64,000 nucleotides of DNA, from contig NZ_CP031941.1 in NCBI RefSeq assembly GCF_003443655.1, positions 6,461,001 through 6,525,000 of the forward strand, read 5' to 3'. The stretch comes from Nostoc sphaeroides. Its GTDB lineage: Bacteria > Cyanobacteriota > Cyanobacteriia > Cyanobacteriales > Nostocaceae. The notes under the pieces are model-generated. The model saw only the letters and a program-made list of their open reading frames with translations, was not told the DNA's origin and made no database searches. The position numbers and the translations under genes are program-made. Shown piece by piece: positions 26,849 to 37,200 of the stretch (within the stretch, counting starts at the first letter, position 1; each line of letters opens with the position of its first letter).

Positions 26849-29179
26849 ATGGCATACTGCATCAATCCAGATTGTTCGCAACGAGAAAATCCTGATAATT
26901 GTGCAGTATGTGAAAACTGTAAAACGCCACTTATACTGCAAAACCGTTACCGAATTAAGCATCCTCTGCAAATTGATAGATATCGCTATACAGAAGTATT
27001 TGAAATTGAAGATTTAGTTAATCAGAATCAGCCGAAGGTTCTCAAGTCACTCAAGGAAGTTACGCCGGATTTACTACGATTATTTGAGCAAGAAGCATCA
27101 ATCTTAACAAGTTTGCAGCATCCTGGTTTACCTGCTGGTGAAATAATATTTCCTCTAGTTTTGAATACAGGTCGCCAATTACGCTGTTTGGTAATGGAAA
27201 AAGTTGAGGGTGAAGATTTACAGAATTGGCTAAATCATCATCAATACGTAACATCCCATAAACAAGCATTAGATTGGCTAAAACAATTAACGCAGATTTT
27301 GCAATTTGTGCATGAAAATGGCTATTTTCATCGAGATATCAAGCCGTCAAATATTATGCTCCGCCCTGATGGAAAATTAGTTTTAATTGATTTTGGTACG
27401 GCGCGTAATTTGTCGCAAACTATTGTTAATGGTAAATCGATTACGGTAATTCATTCTGTTGGATATACTGCTCCTGAGCAACTTGATGGACAGGCTGTTC
27501 TTCAGTCAGATTTCTACGCTCTTGGTCTGACTTTTATCTATTTAATCACAGGTATTGATCCAGCTAGCGATCGCCGTCAAGATTTACGCCATTGGTATAT
27601 ATACGTTAAGGATCAACAAACCCCTCAAAAATTTATTGATTTGATTCAGGCGATGACGAATTATCATCCACAGAAACGTCCGCCAACAACTCAAGCAATT
27701 CTCCAAAAAATTCAGAACATTGATAAGTATTCATTGGTGCGATGGCAAAAATTATTACTGAGTGCCACTTGTGGTGTTTTGCTGTTCGTCGGTGCAAAAT
27801 GGGTTTATGAGGTAATAACTCTGGCTCCGACTTGCGACTATATCCAAGACGATCATCTCAGTTGTGGTGAAGAAAGCCTAATTCCTGCAAGCTATTGGGG
27901 AACTAATGATCAGCCACCACAAACAAAGCAATTAGCTATTGAACAGTATCACAGCAAAAATTTTTCGGCAGCTAAGGATCTATTCATAACTGCTTTTAAT
28001 CAGGAGTCAGATCCAGAAACTTTAATTTACCTCAACAACGCCAAAATTCAAATGCAATTTCCAGCAGCAAAGATTCGCACGATCGCTGTTGCAGTTCCCC
28101 TAGAACGTCGTACTACCATAGGTCTAGAAACACTCAGGGGTGCTGCTCAAGCTCAGACTGAGGCATTGAAAAACGGTCTACCCTTACGGATAATTATCGC
28201 TGATGATAGTAATCGTGACGATAGTAAAGCTGGAAATGATGCCCGCAAAATTGCCCAAAAGTTGGTGAAATATTCAGATTTACTGGCCGTTTTAGGTCAT
28301 AACAGCAGCGAAGCGACCAAACAAGCCCTACCAATTTATACCAAAGCAGGGGTAGTTTTAGTTTCTGCAACCAGCACCTCAAATAATCTCAAAAGTCCTT
28401 TTTTCTTCCGTACTGTCCCTAGCGATCGCATCGCCGGCCAAAAAATGGCAACCTACGTGTTCTCCCAACTACGACAAAGGAAAGTTGCTATTTTTTACAG
28501 TAAGGGTAGCGAGTTTGCTGAATCTCTATCTAGGGCCTTTCGAGAAGCTGCTAAATCGTTTCCGGGTAATGTTCTTGACTACCAACCAGCCTTCAATCTC
28601 GCCAGCGATCGCTTTAATGCCAAAGCCTCATTAAATCAAGCAAAAGCCCAAGGTGCAACGGTGATTGTCGTCATCCCAGATGCAGGTGTAGGATTGTATA
28701 ATGCGATTCCCAATGCCTTAGAAGTAATTCGGTCGAATGTCAACCATTCTTGGATTGTTGGGGGTGATAGTCTCTACAATTCTGACTTACTCAAACCAAA
28801 TAAAGGTCTGTCGCTAGAGCAAATCCAGCGTCTGGCATTAGCGATCGCATGGCATCCCCTAAATGATATTAACTCCTCGTTTGTACAACAAGCTCAAACC
28901 CTCTGGAAAATCGATCCAACTGATATTTCCTGGCGAACCGTCACCAGCTACGACGCAGTATTGGTATTAAGCAAAGCCTTAAAGACAAATTCTACCCGCA
29001 TCGGGATTCAAAAAACACTTGCAATGCCTAAATTTTCTGTTAAAGGCGCAACGGGAGACATTCAATTTCAGGGGAGCGATCGCTATAATGGCACAATTGC
29101 GATCGTTGCAGTGCGTCCCAAGTGTAATTCTAGTGGTTTTGTGTTTGTAGCGAGCGATCGGCCTCTGGTCTGTTATTAA
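26849..29179 (+). CDS. Ser/Thr kinase fused to a periplasmic-binding-protein domain
   Basis: About 776 residues from ATG 26849. The N-terminal zinc ribbon MAYCINPDCSQRENPDN with CENC precedes a kinase domain (HRDIKPSNIML, IDFGTARN, YTAPEQ). A membrane helix (WQKLLLSATCGVLLFVGAKW) follows, then a TPR-like stretch and a type 1 binding-protein fold like branched-chain amino-acid receptors (RTIAVAVPLERRTTIGLETL; LLAVLGHNSSEATKQALPIY; KAGVVLVSATSTS). This reads as a one-protein sensor: outside ligand binding coupled to an inside kinase. The ligand is unknown. Confidence 0.88.
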   Translation: MAYCINPDCSQRENPDNCAVCENCKTPLILQNRYRIKHPLQIDRYRYTEVFEIEDLVNQNQPKVLKSLKEVTPDLLRLFEQEASILTSLQHPGLPAGEIIFPLVLNTGRQLRCLVMEKVEGEDLQNWLNHHQYVTSHKQALDWLKQLTQILQFVHENGYFHRDIKPSNIMLRPDGKLVLIDFGTARNLSQTIVNGKSITVIHSVGYTAPEQLDGQAVLQSDFYALGLTFIYLITGIDPASDRRQDLRHWYIYVKDQQTPQKFIDLIQAMTNYHPQKRPPTTQAILQKIQNIDKYSLVRWQKLLLSATCGVLLFVGAKWVYEVITLAPTCDYIQDDHLSCGEESLIPASYWGTNDQPPQTKQLAIEQYHSKNFSAAKDLFITAFNQESDPETLIYLNNAKIQMQFPAAKIRTIAVAVPLERRTTIGLETLRGAAQAQTEALKNGLPLRIIIADDSNRDDSKAGNDARKIAQKLVKYSDLLAVLGHNSSEATKQALPIYTKAGVVLVSATSTSNNLKSPFFFRTVPSDRIAGQKMATYVFSQLRQRKVAIFYSKGSEFAESLSRAFREAAKSFPGNVLDYQPAFNLASDRFNAKASLNQAKAQGATVIVVIPDAGVGLYNAIPNALEVIRSNVNHSWIVGGDSLYNSDLLKPNKGLSLEQIQRLALAIAWHPLNDINSSFVQQAQTLWKIDPTDISWRTVTSYDAVLVLSKALKTNSTRIGIQKTLAMPKFSVKGATGDIQFQGSDRYNGTIAIVAVRPKCNSSGFVFVASDRPLVCY

Positions 29180-29183
29180 AACA

Positions 29184-29327
29184 ATTTATGGAAGCGTCAG
29201 TAGCGGTACGGCTTGGCGATTTTTGCAATTAGAAGAGCAAACGCTGAGTATTGATTTGAATGATTATCCCGTTCCGCCAGTGAAAATACTATTGGGAATG
29301 TTGGTTTGGATGGTGCGCGAAGGTTGA
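29184..29327 (+). pseudogene. C-terminal fragment of a hypothetical nuclease-like protein
   Basis: The frame reads IYGSVSSGTAWRFLQLEEQT, LSIDLNDYPVPPVKILLGML and VWMVREG with a stop (29325-29327). This is the usual tail of cyanobacterial proteins with a restriction-endonuclease-like fold (SGTxWRFLKLE..). The upstream part is missing; the kinase gene ends just before it. Confidence 0.6.
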
Positions 29328-30075
29328 AGAATAGATTACTCTCCAGTTTTTTTCATTTTTACTAGTTTTATTCTCTAAGCGATCGCTCTTGTTGATCTGA
29401 TTGCCAATAAAAATTTATAACCGCCATAGGATCAATACTGGTAGATTAATATTTAATCATATTTACAATGTCTTATGGTGATTATCTCTTTAAAAAGTCT
29501 TGATGCTGTCAAATGCTATTAGTTATAAATTAAAATGCTAGCAAGTAGCAAGTTACATGAATTTCCCACTAATTGAGGCAGTTGCAGATTAATTTTTAGC
29601 TATGTTTTGGAGTAATCAATAAATCAAATATGAAGAAAATATATCAGATGCGATCGCTCCTGTGAAAGTACTGAATCTCAAAGCGATCGCATCTGAATAT
29701 ACAACAATAATAAGATGAAGATTTCATGAAGTAAATTGGTTGAATATTGTGTTTTTACTATGTTGTGTGCAAATATTCTAATCAACCGTGTTATTGACTA
29801 GATAGCAATTAATTACTAGTGGGAGCATTTTAAATTTGCATATCTATACTGATGGTTAGAAATTGCACAACAGTTCCTTAAAGTCACGATTAACCCGCGT
29901 TTGACGCAACTTGCATCTCAGTTTTAGTGACTTGTTCAAGCAGCTTTGACAAAAGTGAGATTATGCTAATTAGGTGTTTATATATGCCATTATTTGCCAT
30001 ATATACAACATACTAACTTGTCATATTGTCATATTGATCTATGCAGCATCTATTTTCTTGTAAGGAAAAAATTTA
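29328..30075. other. Gene-free AT-rich region before the PEP-CTERM gene
   Basis: No convincing gene. It has scattered HIP1 sites (gcgatcgc near 29378, 29650 and 29682). An AAGGA box (30061-30065) precedes the PEP-CTERM gene start. A long 5' leader or regulatory region is possible. Confidence 0.4.
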
Positions 30076-30741
30076 ATGAGAACTTTGAACATTCTGAAAA
30101 CAGTATCCACAGTGGTTGCTGCTTCTGTGGTGACAGTAATTGCTACCACAGAAAAAGCAGGAGCTATCTCTATTTACTTGGGAAACGGTATTGATCAGCC
30201 TCAAATTGACTCAAGCTTTAACTTTAGTCAAGATGGGATTTCGCTGACAGCAACAGGAGTTACAAATACTGGTGCTAGAAATGTTTACCAAAGCATCTTG
30301 GGTTTGGGAGTCTCAGATACTAATAATCCTATCGATATAGGTACTAATCAGATTGGTGGAACAATAAGAGTTGGGGAAACACTCAAATTGGCTTTTAACC
30401 AATCAGTAAAACTTGTCTCTGTCACTTTTAGTCGTGTTGGTAATAATGACAACTTTAGCCTCTTAGTAAATGGGAACCAATTTGTTGCTGCCGATATTCC
30501 TGGCGGCAATATTTTAGATATTGACGTTAGTAAATTCAGCTTTAACCCTTCTCCAACAGGTAATATTTTCGGATTTACTGTTGCTGATAACAATGATGAT
30601 TACCTAGTAAAAAGTGTTGAAGTTGAGGCTGTTCCTGAACCAATAACGCTTGCCGGAATGGTTATGGGATCTGGATTTGGAGGAATACTCTTTAGAAAGT
30701 ACAAGAAAGGAGCAAAATTCTCTAGTAAATCGAGCAGTTAA
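30076..30741 (+). CDS. PEP-CTERM sorting-signal protein
   Basis: 221 residues. An N-terminal signal peptide (STVVAASVVTVIATTEKAGA) is followed by an exported beta-rich domain (SVTFSRVGNNDNFSLLVNG). The C-terminus has the PEP-CTERM signal: VPEPITLAGMVMGSGFGGIL followed by FRKYKK. Such proteins are cut and anchored or released by an exosortase, and a cyanoexosortase gene lies 218 bases downstream. It is probably a surface or extracellular-matrix protein and substrate of that enzyme. Confidence 0.88.
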   Translation: MRTLNILKTVSTVVAASVVTVIATTEKAGAISIYLGNGIDQPQIDSSFNFSQDGISLTATGVTNTGARNVYQSILGLGVSDTNNPIDIGTNQIGGTIRVGETLKLAFNQSVKLVSVTFSRVGNNDNFSLLVNGNQFVAADIPGGNILDIDVSKFSFNPSPTGNIFGFTVADNNDDYLVKSVEVEAVPEPITLAGMVMGSGFGGILFRKYKKGAKFSSKSSS

Positions 30742-30958
30742 TTTTTAACAAGTTCCGTGGGTTTAAGTTCCGTGAGTTTAAGTCCCCCGGTTCAATAAAT
30801 AAAAAAGCAAGCTTTGTGTTGGGGTTAAATCCCCATTACAAAACTTAATTACGAATTACGTTAGCTGACTTCTTATTCAAGATAGGAAACTTTTTAGTAA
30901 CTGGAATAGCCCTCTGATAGACAAGATTAAGGCTCTTACAAATGTATTTTTAGGTACT

Positions 30959-31825
30959 ATGATAAAAATTTATTCTATTGCCAAATCACTGAAAAATGCC
31001 GAATTTTGGCTACTAGGAATAGGATCATCATTAATAGCAATTAACTTGACTACAGTATTAAGACATGAGAAATTTACAAGTGCTTATATAAGTTTTTTAT
31101 TTTTTCTAACTATATATTTTTTAGTCCAAGAAAAACGTCATAACTTAAATTTAGAGAGTGAAATTTTCTCTAGTTGTTTAGGTACATTGGTGATTGTATT
31201 AGTATTTATTAACAGTACATTTCAAATAAATATTGGTATCCTATCCATATTACCACCTTTAATGTCTGGCTTTGGTGTTGCTCTGCTGGCTTCTGGCTAT
31301 CAGGGACTAAAACAATACCGAAAAGAGTTGCTAATATTAGTTTTTCTGACTATACGCAGTTTTTTGGTATTGCTTCCCTATCAAATAGATATATCGCTTC
31401 TAGCTGCTAAATTATCTACAGCCCTTCTTTGGTATACAGGCTTTCAAGTCAATCGTTCTGGAGTGATGATAAATCTCCCAACAGGAAGTATAGAAGTGTA
31501 TCCTGGCTGTGCTGGGATAGACATAATCATAGACTTATTAAGTTTAGCAGTACTATTTATTTTTCTATTCAACTTAAGTTTGCAGCAAAAAATCATTGTA
31601 CCAATAGTAGCTGCAACATTAGGATTTATTGTTAATGGATTTAGGGTTGCCCTCATGGCTATCTTTGTAGCACAGGGCAATAAGCAAGCATTCTATTATT
31701 GGCATCAAGGTGATGGTTCCCTAATATTTTCCATGATTGCTACTCTATTTTTTGGTTGCTTTTGTTGGTTTTTACTCAGCAGAAATGAGCGAGAAAATCA
31801 AAATACTACAGATTACTCAAGGTGA
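30959..31825 (+). CDS. crtA: Cyanoexosortase A
   Basis: 288 residues, polytopic membrane protein. Exosortase catalytic motifs are in order: Cys in VYPGCAGIDIIIDL, Arg in VNGFRVALMAIFVA, and His in YYWHQGDGSLIF. It should process the PEP-CTERM tail of the neighbouring gene product in the cytoplasmic membrane. It overlaps the next gene by four bases. The A-type assignment rests on that associated gene and on length. Confidence 0.88.
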   Translation: MIKIYSIAKSLKNAEFWLLGIGSSLIAINLTTVLRHEKFTSAYISFLFFLTIYFLVQEKRHNLNLESEIFSSCLGTLVIVLVFINSTFQINIGILSILPPLMSGFGVALLASGYQGLKQYRKELLILVFLTIRSFLVLLPYQIDISLLAAKLSTALLWYTGFQVNRSGVMINLPTGSIEVYPGCAGIDIIIDLLSLAVLFIFLFNLSLQQKIIVPIVAATLGFIVNGFRVALMAIFVAQGNKQAFYYWHQGDGSLIFSMIATLFFGCFCWFLLSRNERENQNTTDYSR

Positions 31826-32484
31826 TGTACTGGAAACAAACCCGCATTAAGTTTTTGGCTTTAATATTTACCACTGGAATGTTAGTTTTGGGAAAAACTA
31901 TATTATTTCCCAATCCAGATAAACCGAAAATTAATACCTTCGTTTTTCCAAAAGAAGTACCTTTAGTAAAATGGCAACTAAGTGTATCTAGCCCGATTAA
32001 ATCTTTAACTAAGGAGAATCCAAACTTAGTAGCAGAAAGACATTATAAATACGTTAAAAATAACCTACCTCTAGATATTGAAATGCTTTATTTGCAGAAT
32101 CTTTACAACGTAGATATTGGTGCTTACATTCAACAGTATTATCCTGACGCATCCACTGCTGTGATGCGTCAGCAAAAGGGAGTAGGCTACTACGGTGTGG
32201 GGATAGATAGACAGAAAGCCTATTTAAGCAGCTGTATCAACCCACGGGGAAATAGTACGTTTACTCATACACAGTTTAGAGAAAATCGCTATTTCCAAGA
32301 TATCAGCTTTGCTCGGATAATGCCTATTTTACGAGGACAAGAGGCACTTTTAGACAAACGCTGTCTATGGGTGCATTTATCGATTCCTTTAAGAAATTCT
32401 TCACCAGAAGCTTCCTACCAGTTACTAGAGCAAGCTTGGTTCTCTTGGTATAAATGGTGGCAAACTCGGTTTCCAAAACCTTGA
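31822..32484 (+). CDS. Cyanoexosortase A system-associated protein
   Basis: 220 residues with an N-terminal membrane anchor (KFLALIFTTGMLVLGKTILF). The soluble part (VGYYGVGIDRQKAYLSSCIN; RCLWVHLSIPL) matches the small protein usually encoded beside cyanoexosortases. Its start overlaps the crtA stop (ATGA), so the two are co-translated. It may help the exosortase at the periplasmic face. Confidence 0.8.
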   Translation: MMYWKQTRIKFLALIFTTGMLVLGKTILFPNPDKPKINTFVFPKEVPLVKWQLSVSSPIKSLTKENPNLVAERHYKYVKNNLPLDIEMLYLQNLYNVDIGAYIQQYYPDASTAVMRQQKGVGYYGVGIDRQKAYLSSCINPRGNSTFTHTQFRENRYFQDISFARIMPILRGQEALLDKRCLWVHLSIPLRNSSPEASYQLLEQAWFSWYKWWQTRFPKP

Positions 32485-32522
32485 ATTTAATTAACTCTAT
32501 ACTTTGTAATTATCTTGAATTT

Positions 32523-33254
32523 ATGCCTGAAACTGACATCCGCGAATTAGTTGAAGTAGAATTCACCAAATTGAGTAAATCAGTGGAGACTATACAGCCT
32601 CTACTAGAGTTAATTAATCTTTGGCGGTTAATTGGATATGGTCTTTTATTGCTCTCATTTCTAGACATTATTGATATTTTTGTGCCCGCAAGCTTCATGA
32701 ATCCTAATTGGGAATTTCAAACAATAGGGAGATTAGTCAACCAAGTAGCTGTCCCCTTAATGGGAATATTGTTTGTATTTTCAGGTAAGTTAGCAAAGCG
32801 AGGTAAATGGGAACCACGCATCTTGGCTTTATTATCTCGTTTAACCCTGTTAATTGGATTGTTATTTATACTACTAGTTCCTTTAGGAATAGTTAACACA
32901 ATACGTTTGTATAATAGCAATATTGACCAATTTAATCGCGACTATAATCAAAAAGTGACTCAAGCTAATCAGGTTGAACAACAATTTAGCCAAGCTTCAC
33001 CTACAGATATAGATAATTTTTTCAAGCGCCAAGGTCGCTCAATAGATGGCAAAAATCCTGAAGAATTAAAAAAACAAATCCTCTCAGAACTTACGCAAGC
33101 CAAGCAACAACTTAAGAAGCAAACGGAACTAAATAAGTCTTCTACGACTCTGGCTTTATTCAAAAATTCTGTGAAATGGAATCTAGGATCTTTAATATCT
33201 GCGGCTTTGTTTATTAGTATTTGGAAGGAAACACTTTGGGCGAGAAAGCATTAA
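32523..33254 (+). CDS. HpsJ-like protein, cyanoexosortase A-associated
   Basis: About 243 residues from ATG 32523; an upstream GTG (32454) would overlap the previous gene and lacks support. There are three or four membrane segments (LIGYGLLLLSFLDIIDIFVP; VAVPLMGILFVFSGKLA; LIGLLFILLVPLGIV; LGSLISAALFISIW) with a coiled cytoplasmic or periplasmic stretch in between. HpsJ takes part in hormogonium polysaccharide secretion. Its position after crtA fits the HpsJ-like group linked to cyanoexosortase A. Confidence 0.8.
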   Translation: MPETDIRELVEVEFTKLSKSVETIQPLLELINLWRLIGYGLLLLSFLDIIDIFVPASFMNPNWEFQTIGRLVNQVAVPLMGILFVFSGKLAKRGKWEPRILALLSRLTLLIGLLFILLVPLGIVNTIRLYNSNIDQFNRDYNQKVTQANQVEQQFSQASPTDIDNFFKRQGRSIDGKNPEELKKQILSELTQAKQQLKKQTELNKSSTTLALFKNSVKWNLGSLISAALFISIWKETLWARKH

Positions 33255-33454
33255 TCTCTAGATAATTGGTTCTTGCGTTGATTTTATGGTAGAGCATTAA
33301 AATCGCAGTTTTATAGAAAGTCTCAAAAACTTAAAACCAATTCACTGCAAGGAATACAGGCTATGCTTAGGTTTTATTTATTATTCTGTTGCATAAAATG
33401 AACTTAAGAGCCGGATAATTTAAATACGAGTATTGCTTGATAATCTCTGAATTT

Positions 33455-33524
33455 AAACCGAAGTAAACTTGTTTCTCTGCTACTTAGTATAAGTCACAAC
33501 TACATAATTAAAGTCTGCCTATGC
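33455..33524. repeat. Imperfect 70-bp direct repeat, copy 1
   Basis: aaaccgaagtaaacttgttt.. to ..aagtctgcctatgc. A second copy lies at 33850-33920; both share ctctgct..ttagtata and end in aagtctg.ctatgc. The DUF2283 gene lies between them, so the block may be a duplicated or inserted unit. Confidence 0.55.
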
Positions 33525-33538
33525 ATATCCAACCAGTT

Positions 33539-33736
33539 TTATGTAGAAATCGAATACTCTAGGGAACGTGGATTATCGATTCTTTTGGAAGCGTCTAATA
33601 TTTCTAGTCCGATAATATTTCCATGTTCATCGTAATCTAAAATTACCCCTGGCTTTTCTTCGTCACTATCTTCTATGGGTACATCACTCAATATGATCCT
33701 TAATATATCTACTTCTGGGTCATAGGTAATTTTCAT
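33539..33736 (-). CDS. DUF2283 family protein
   Basis: 65 residues, MKITYDPEVDILRIILSDVP at the start and GVILDYDEHGNIIGLEILDA in the middle: the compact DUF2283 fold. AGAGA precedes the ATG. These small proteins often sit by toxin-antitoxin type genes; no partner is next to it. Function unknown. Confidence 0.8.
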   Translation of the reverse strand: MKITYDPEVDILRIILSDVPIEDSDEEKPGVILDYDEHGNIIGLEILDASKRIDNPRSLEYSIST

Positions 33737-33849
33737 ATTTCTCTCCAGTATTTTTCAATCTTACTAAGATATCAAGTTTCTATTGTTTGGTGTTGATGTT
33801 GATATAGCGGTTTTCAACTGAACTGTATTCTTTGAGAATTTCTCGGTTT

Positions 33850-33920
33850 AACCCGAAAGAAACCCTGTCTCTCTGCTATTTAGTATAATTAGCAACTACG
33901 CAATTTAAGTCTGTCTATGC
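33850..33920. repeat. Imperfect 70-bp direct repeat, copy 2
   Basis: Second copy of the block at 33455-33524 (aacccgaaagaaaccctgtc.. to ..aagtctgtctatgc). It runs into the hairpin at 33915-33947. Confidence 0.55.
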
Positions 33921-33947
33921 TGACTAAATATTTTTTAGTCAGCATAG
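33915..33947. terminator. Strong hairpin upstream of chlH
   Basis: CTATGCTGACTAAA (33915-33928), loop tattt, TTTAGTCAGCATAG (33934-33947): a perfect 14-bp stem. It may end transcription before the chlH promoter. The rest of 33948-34243 is AT-rich leader sequence without a supported gene. Confidence 0.5.
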
Positions 33948-34243
33948 GCAAGCTTTGTTTTGTAAATGCAATAAAATCGTTAAATAGTTATTTAACTATA
34001 AATGCAATAAAATGTAACAAAAAATTTACATAAGTGGAGTAAACACTTTTATATAAAGTCAATAATTACGAAGAAATATTTCGTTTTTTATATCGATTTG
34101 TGTCAGATAGAGGATAAAATGCCCAGTGGGCAAGCGTTTTCTGATAAAAAACACATATTGCCTAAAGATCACAAGTTACCTGTGGCTGATGATGCCGCTA
34201 GGAACTTCCTTCAGAGAACACGCATCAAAGGAGCCGAAGAAGC

Positions 34244-37200
34244 ATGTTCACACACGTCAAGTCCACCATTAGACACATTGCGCCTGATAACTTACGCGGA
34301 CGTAGTTTAATCAAGGTGGTCTATGTCGTGCTTGAGTCCCAGTACCAGAGTGCTTTGTCGCAAGCAGTTCGCACGATTAACGCGAACAATCCCAACTTGG
34401 CGATTGAAATCAGCGGGTACTTGATTGAGGAACTCCGCGACCCCGAAAATTACGAAGAGTTTAAACGAGAAATTGAGAGTGCGAATATCTTCATCGCTTC
34501 CCTCATTTTCATCGAAGACTTAGCACAGAAAGTAGTAGCAGCAGTAGAACCACACCGCGATCGCCTGGACGTTTCCGTTGTCTTTCCCTCTATGCCAGAG
34601 GTAATGCGCCTGAGTAAAATGGGCAGCTTTTCTTTGGCACAGTTGGGTCAGTCGAAGAGTGCGATCGCGCAATTCATGCGGAAACGCAAAGAAAAATCCG
34701 GTGCGGGATTCCAAGATGGAATGCTGAAGCTTTTGCGAACCCTCCCGCAAGTGCTGAAGTTTTTGCCAATGGACAAGGCACAGGATGCCCGAAATTTCAT
34801 GCTCAGTTTTCAGTATTGGCTAGGTGGTTCTCCAGAAAACCTGGAAAACTTCTTGCTGATGCTAGCTGATAAATACGTATTTAAAGGTTTAGACAAACAG
34901 AATTTTGCACCTTCTACTTATGAACAGCCGGTGGTTTATCCCGATTTAGGGATTTGGCATCCTTTGGCTCCTGGTATGTTTGAAGATGTCAGAGAGTACC
35001 TCAATTGGTACACTGCTCGTAAGGATATTTCTAGCGATCTAAAAGATCCCCTAGCTCCTTGTGTCGGGTTAGTATTGCAACGCACTCACCTAGTTACAGG
35101 CGATGATGCCCATTATGTAGCAATGGTGCAGGAGTTGGAAGCACTAGGCGCACGGGTATTACCTGTATTTGCTGGTGGTTTGGATTTCTCCAAGCCTGTG
35201 GATGCCTACTTCTACGAACCGACTACCAACACACAATTGGTAGATGCAGTGATATCGCTGACCGGTTTTGCTTTAGTGGGTGGCCCAGCTAGACAAGATC
35301 ACCCCAAGGCAATTGAATCACTCAAACGCTTAAACCGTCCTTACATGGTGGCGTTACCCTTAGTATTCCAAACCACAGAAGAGTGGATGGATAGCGATTT
35401 AGGGTTACATCCAATTCAAGTAGCTTTGCAAATTGCAATTCCTGAATTGGATGGAGCAATTGAGCCGATTATATTATCGGGTAGAGATGGAGCTACAGGC
35501 AAAGCGATCGCACTGCGCGATCGGGTGGAAGCTGTAGCCGAACGCGCCTTAAAATGGGCAAATCTCCGCCGCAAGCCGAAGCTGGAAAAAAAAGTCGCCA
35601 TCACCGTTTTCAGCTTTCCGCCAGATAAAGGCAACGTCGGAACCGCCGCTTACTTGGATGTATTCGGTTCCATCTACGAGGTAATGAAAGCCATGAAGAA
35701 TAATGGCTACGACTTACCAGAATTGCCAGAATCCGCCGAAGCGTTGATGCAAGAAGTCATCCATGACGCTCAAGCGCAGTACAACAGCCCAGAACTGAAC
35801 GTTGCTTATAAAATGTCGGTTCCTGAGTATGAAGCGCTTACCCCCTACTCTCACCGCCTAGAGGAAAACTGGGGCCCACCTCCGGGACATCTCAACAGCG
35901 ATGGACAAAACTTGCTAATTTATGGTAAGCAATTCGGCAACGTCTTCATCGGCGTACAACCCACATTTGGTTACGAAGGCGATCCAATGCGGTTGTTATT
36001 CTCCCGTTCAGCGAGTCCTCACCACGGTTTTGCTGCTTACTACACTTACCTAGAGCAAGTTTGGAAAGCTGATGCTGTACTGCACTTTGGTACACACGGT
36101 TCCTTAGAATTCATGCCAGGTAAACAGATGGGGATGTCTGGCGATTGTTATCCAGATAACTTGATTGGCTCAATTCCCAACCTGTATTACTACGCAGCGA
36201 ATAATCCGAGTGAGGCGACAATTGCCAAACGTCGCAGTTATGCCGAAACAATTTCCTACTTGACACCGCCGGCAGAAAATGCTGGTTTGTATAAAGGTTT
36301 GAAGGAACTCAGCGAGTTAATTGCTTCCTACCAAACCTTAAAAGATAGTGGACGCGGTGTTTCCATTGTTAACAGCATCATGGATAAATGCCGGATCGTG
36401 AATCTGGATAAGGATATTAACCTGCCAGAAACCGATGCCAGAGACATGAGTACTGATGAGCGGGATAATATAGTTGGCAACGTCTACCGCAAGTTGATGG
36501 AAATCGAGTCGCGGTTATTGCCTTGTGGTTTGCACGTCATTGGTAAACCGCCAAGTGCAGAAGAAGCGATCGCAACTCTCGTTAACATTGCTAGTCTAGA
36601 TCGTCAAGAAGAAGGAATTCAAGGCTTACCGGGAATTATCGCTAACAGCATTGGACGTAGCATTGACGATATTTACCAAAATAACGACAGAGGCATTTTA
36701 GAAGATGTCCAGTTATTGCAAGATATCACTTTGGCAACCCGTGCAGCAGTTACCGCCCTTGTCCAAGAGCAAATCGACGCAGAAGGACGAGTTTCTTTAG
36801 TTTCCCGGTTGAATTTCTTCAACATGGGCAAAAAAGAACCTTGGGTAGAATCATTGCATAAAGCAGGTTATCCCAAAGTTGATAACGCCGCCCTAAAACC
36901 CCTATTTGAGTATTTGGAATTCTGCCTAGAACAAGTTTGTGCCGACAACGAACTGGGAGCATTACTCAGAGGCTTGGAAGGTGAGTACATCCTACCCGGC
37001 CCTGGTGGCGATCCCATCCGCAACCCGGATGTGTTACCCACGGGTAAAAATATCCACGCACTCGATCCGCAATCCATCCCCACAACAGCAGCAGTACAAT
37101 CAGCCAAAATCGTTGTAGATAGGCTTTTGGTACGTAATAAGGCTGAAAATGATGGAAAATGGCCAGAAACCATCGCCTGCGTCCTCTGGGGAACCGATAA

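Noticed and set aside
34098..34310. Open frame before chlH
   Set aside because: It overlaps the chlH start in another frame, has no ribosome binding site and no family-like sequence.
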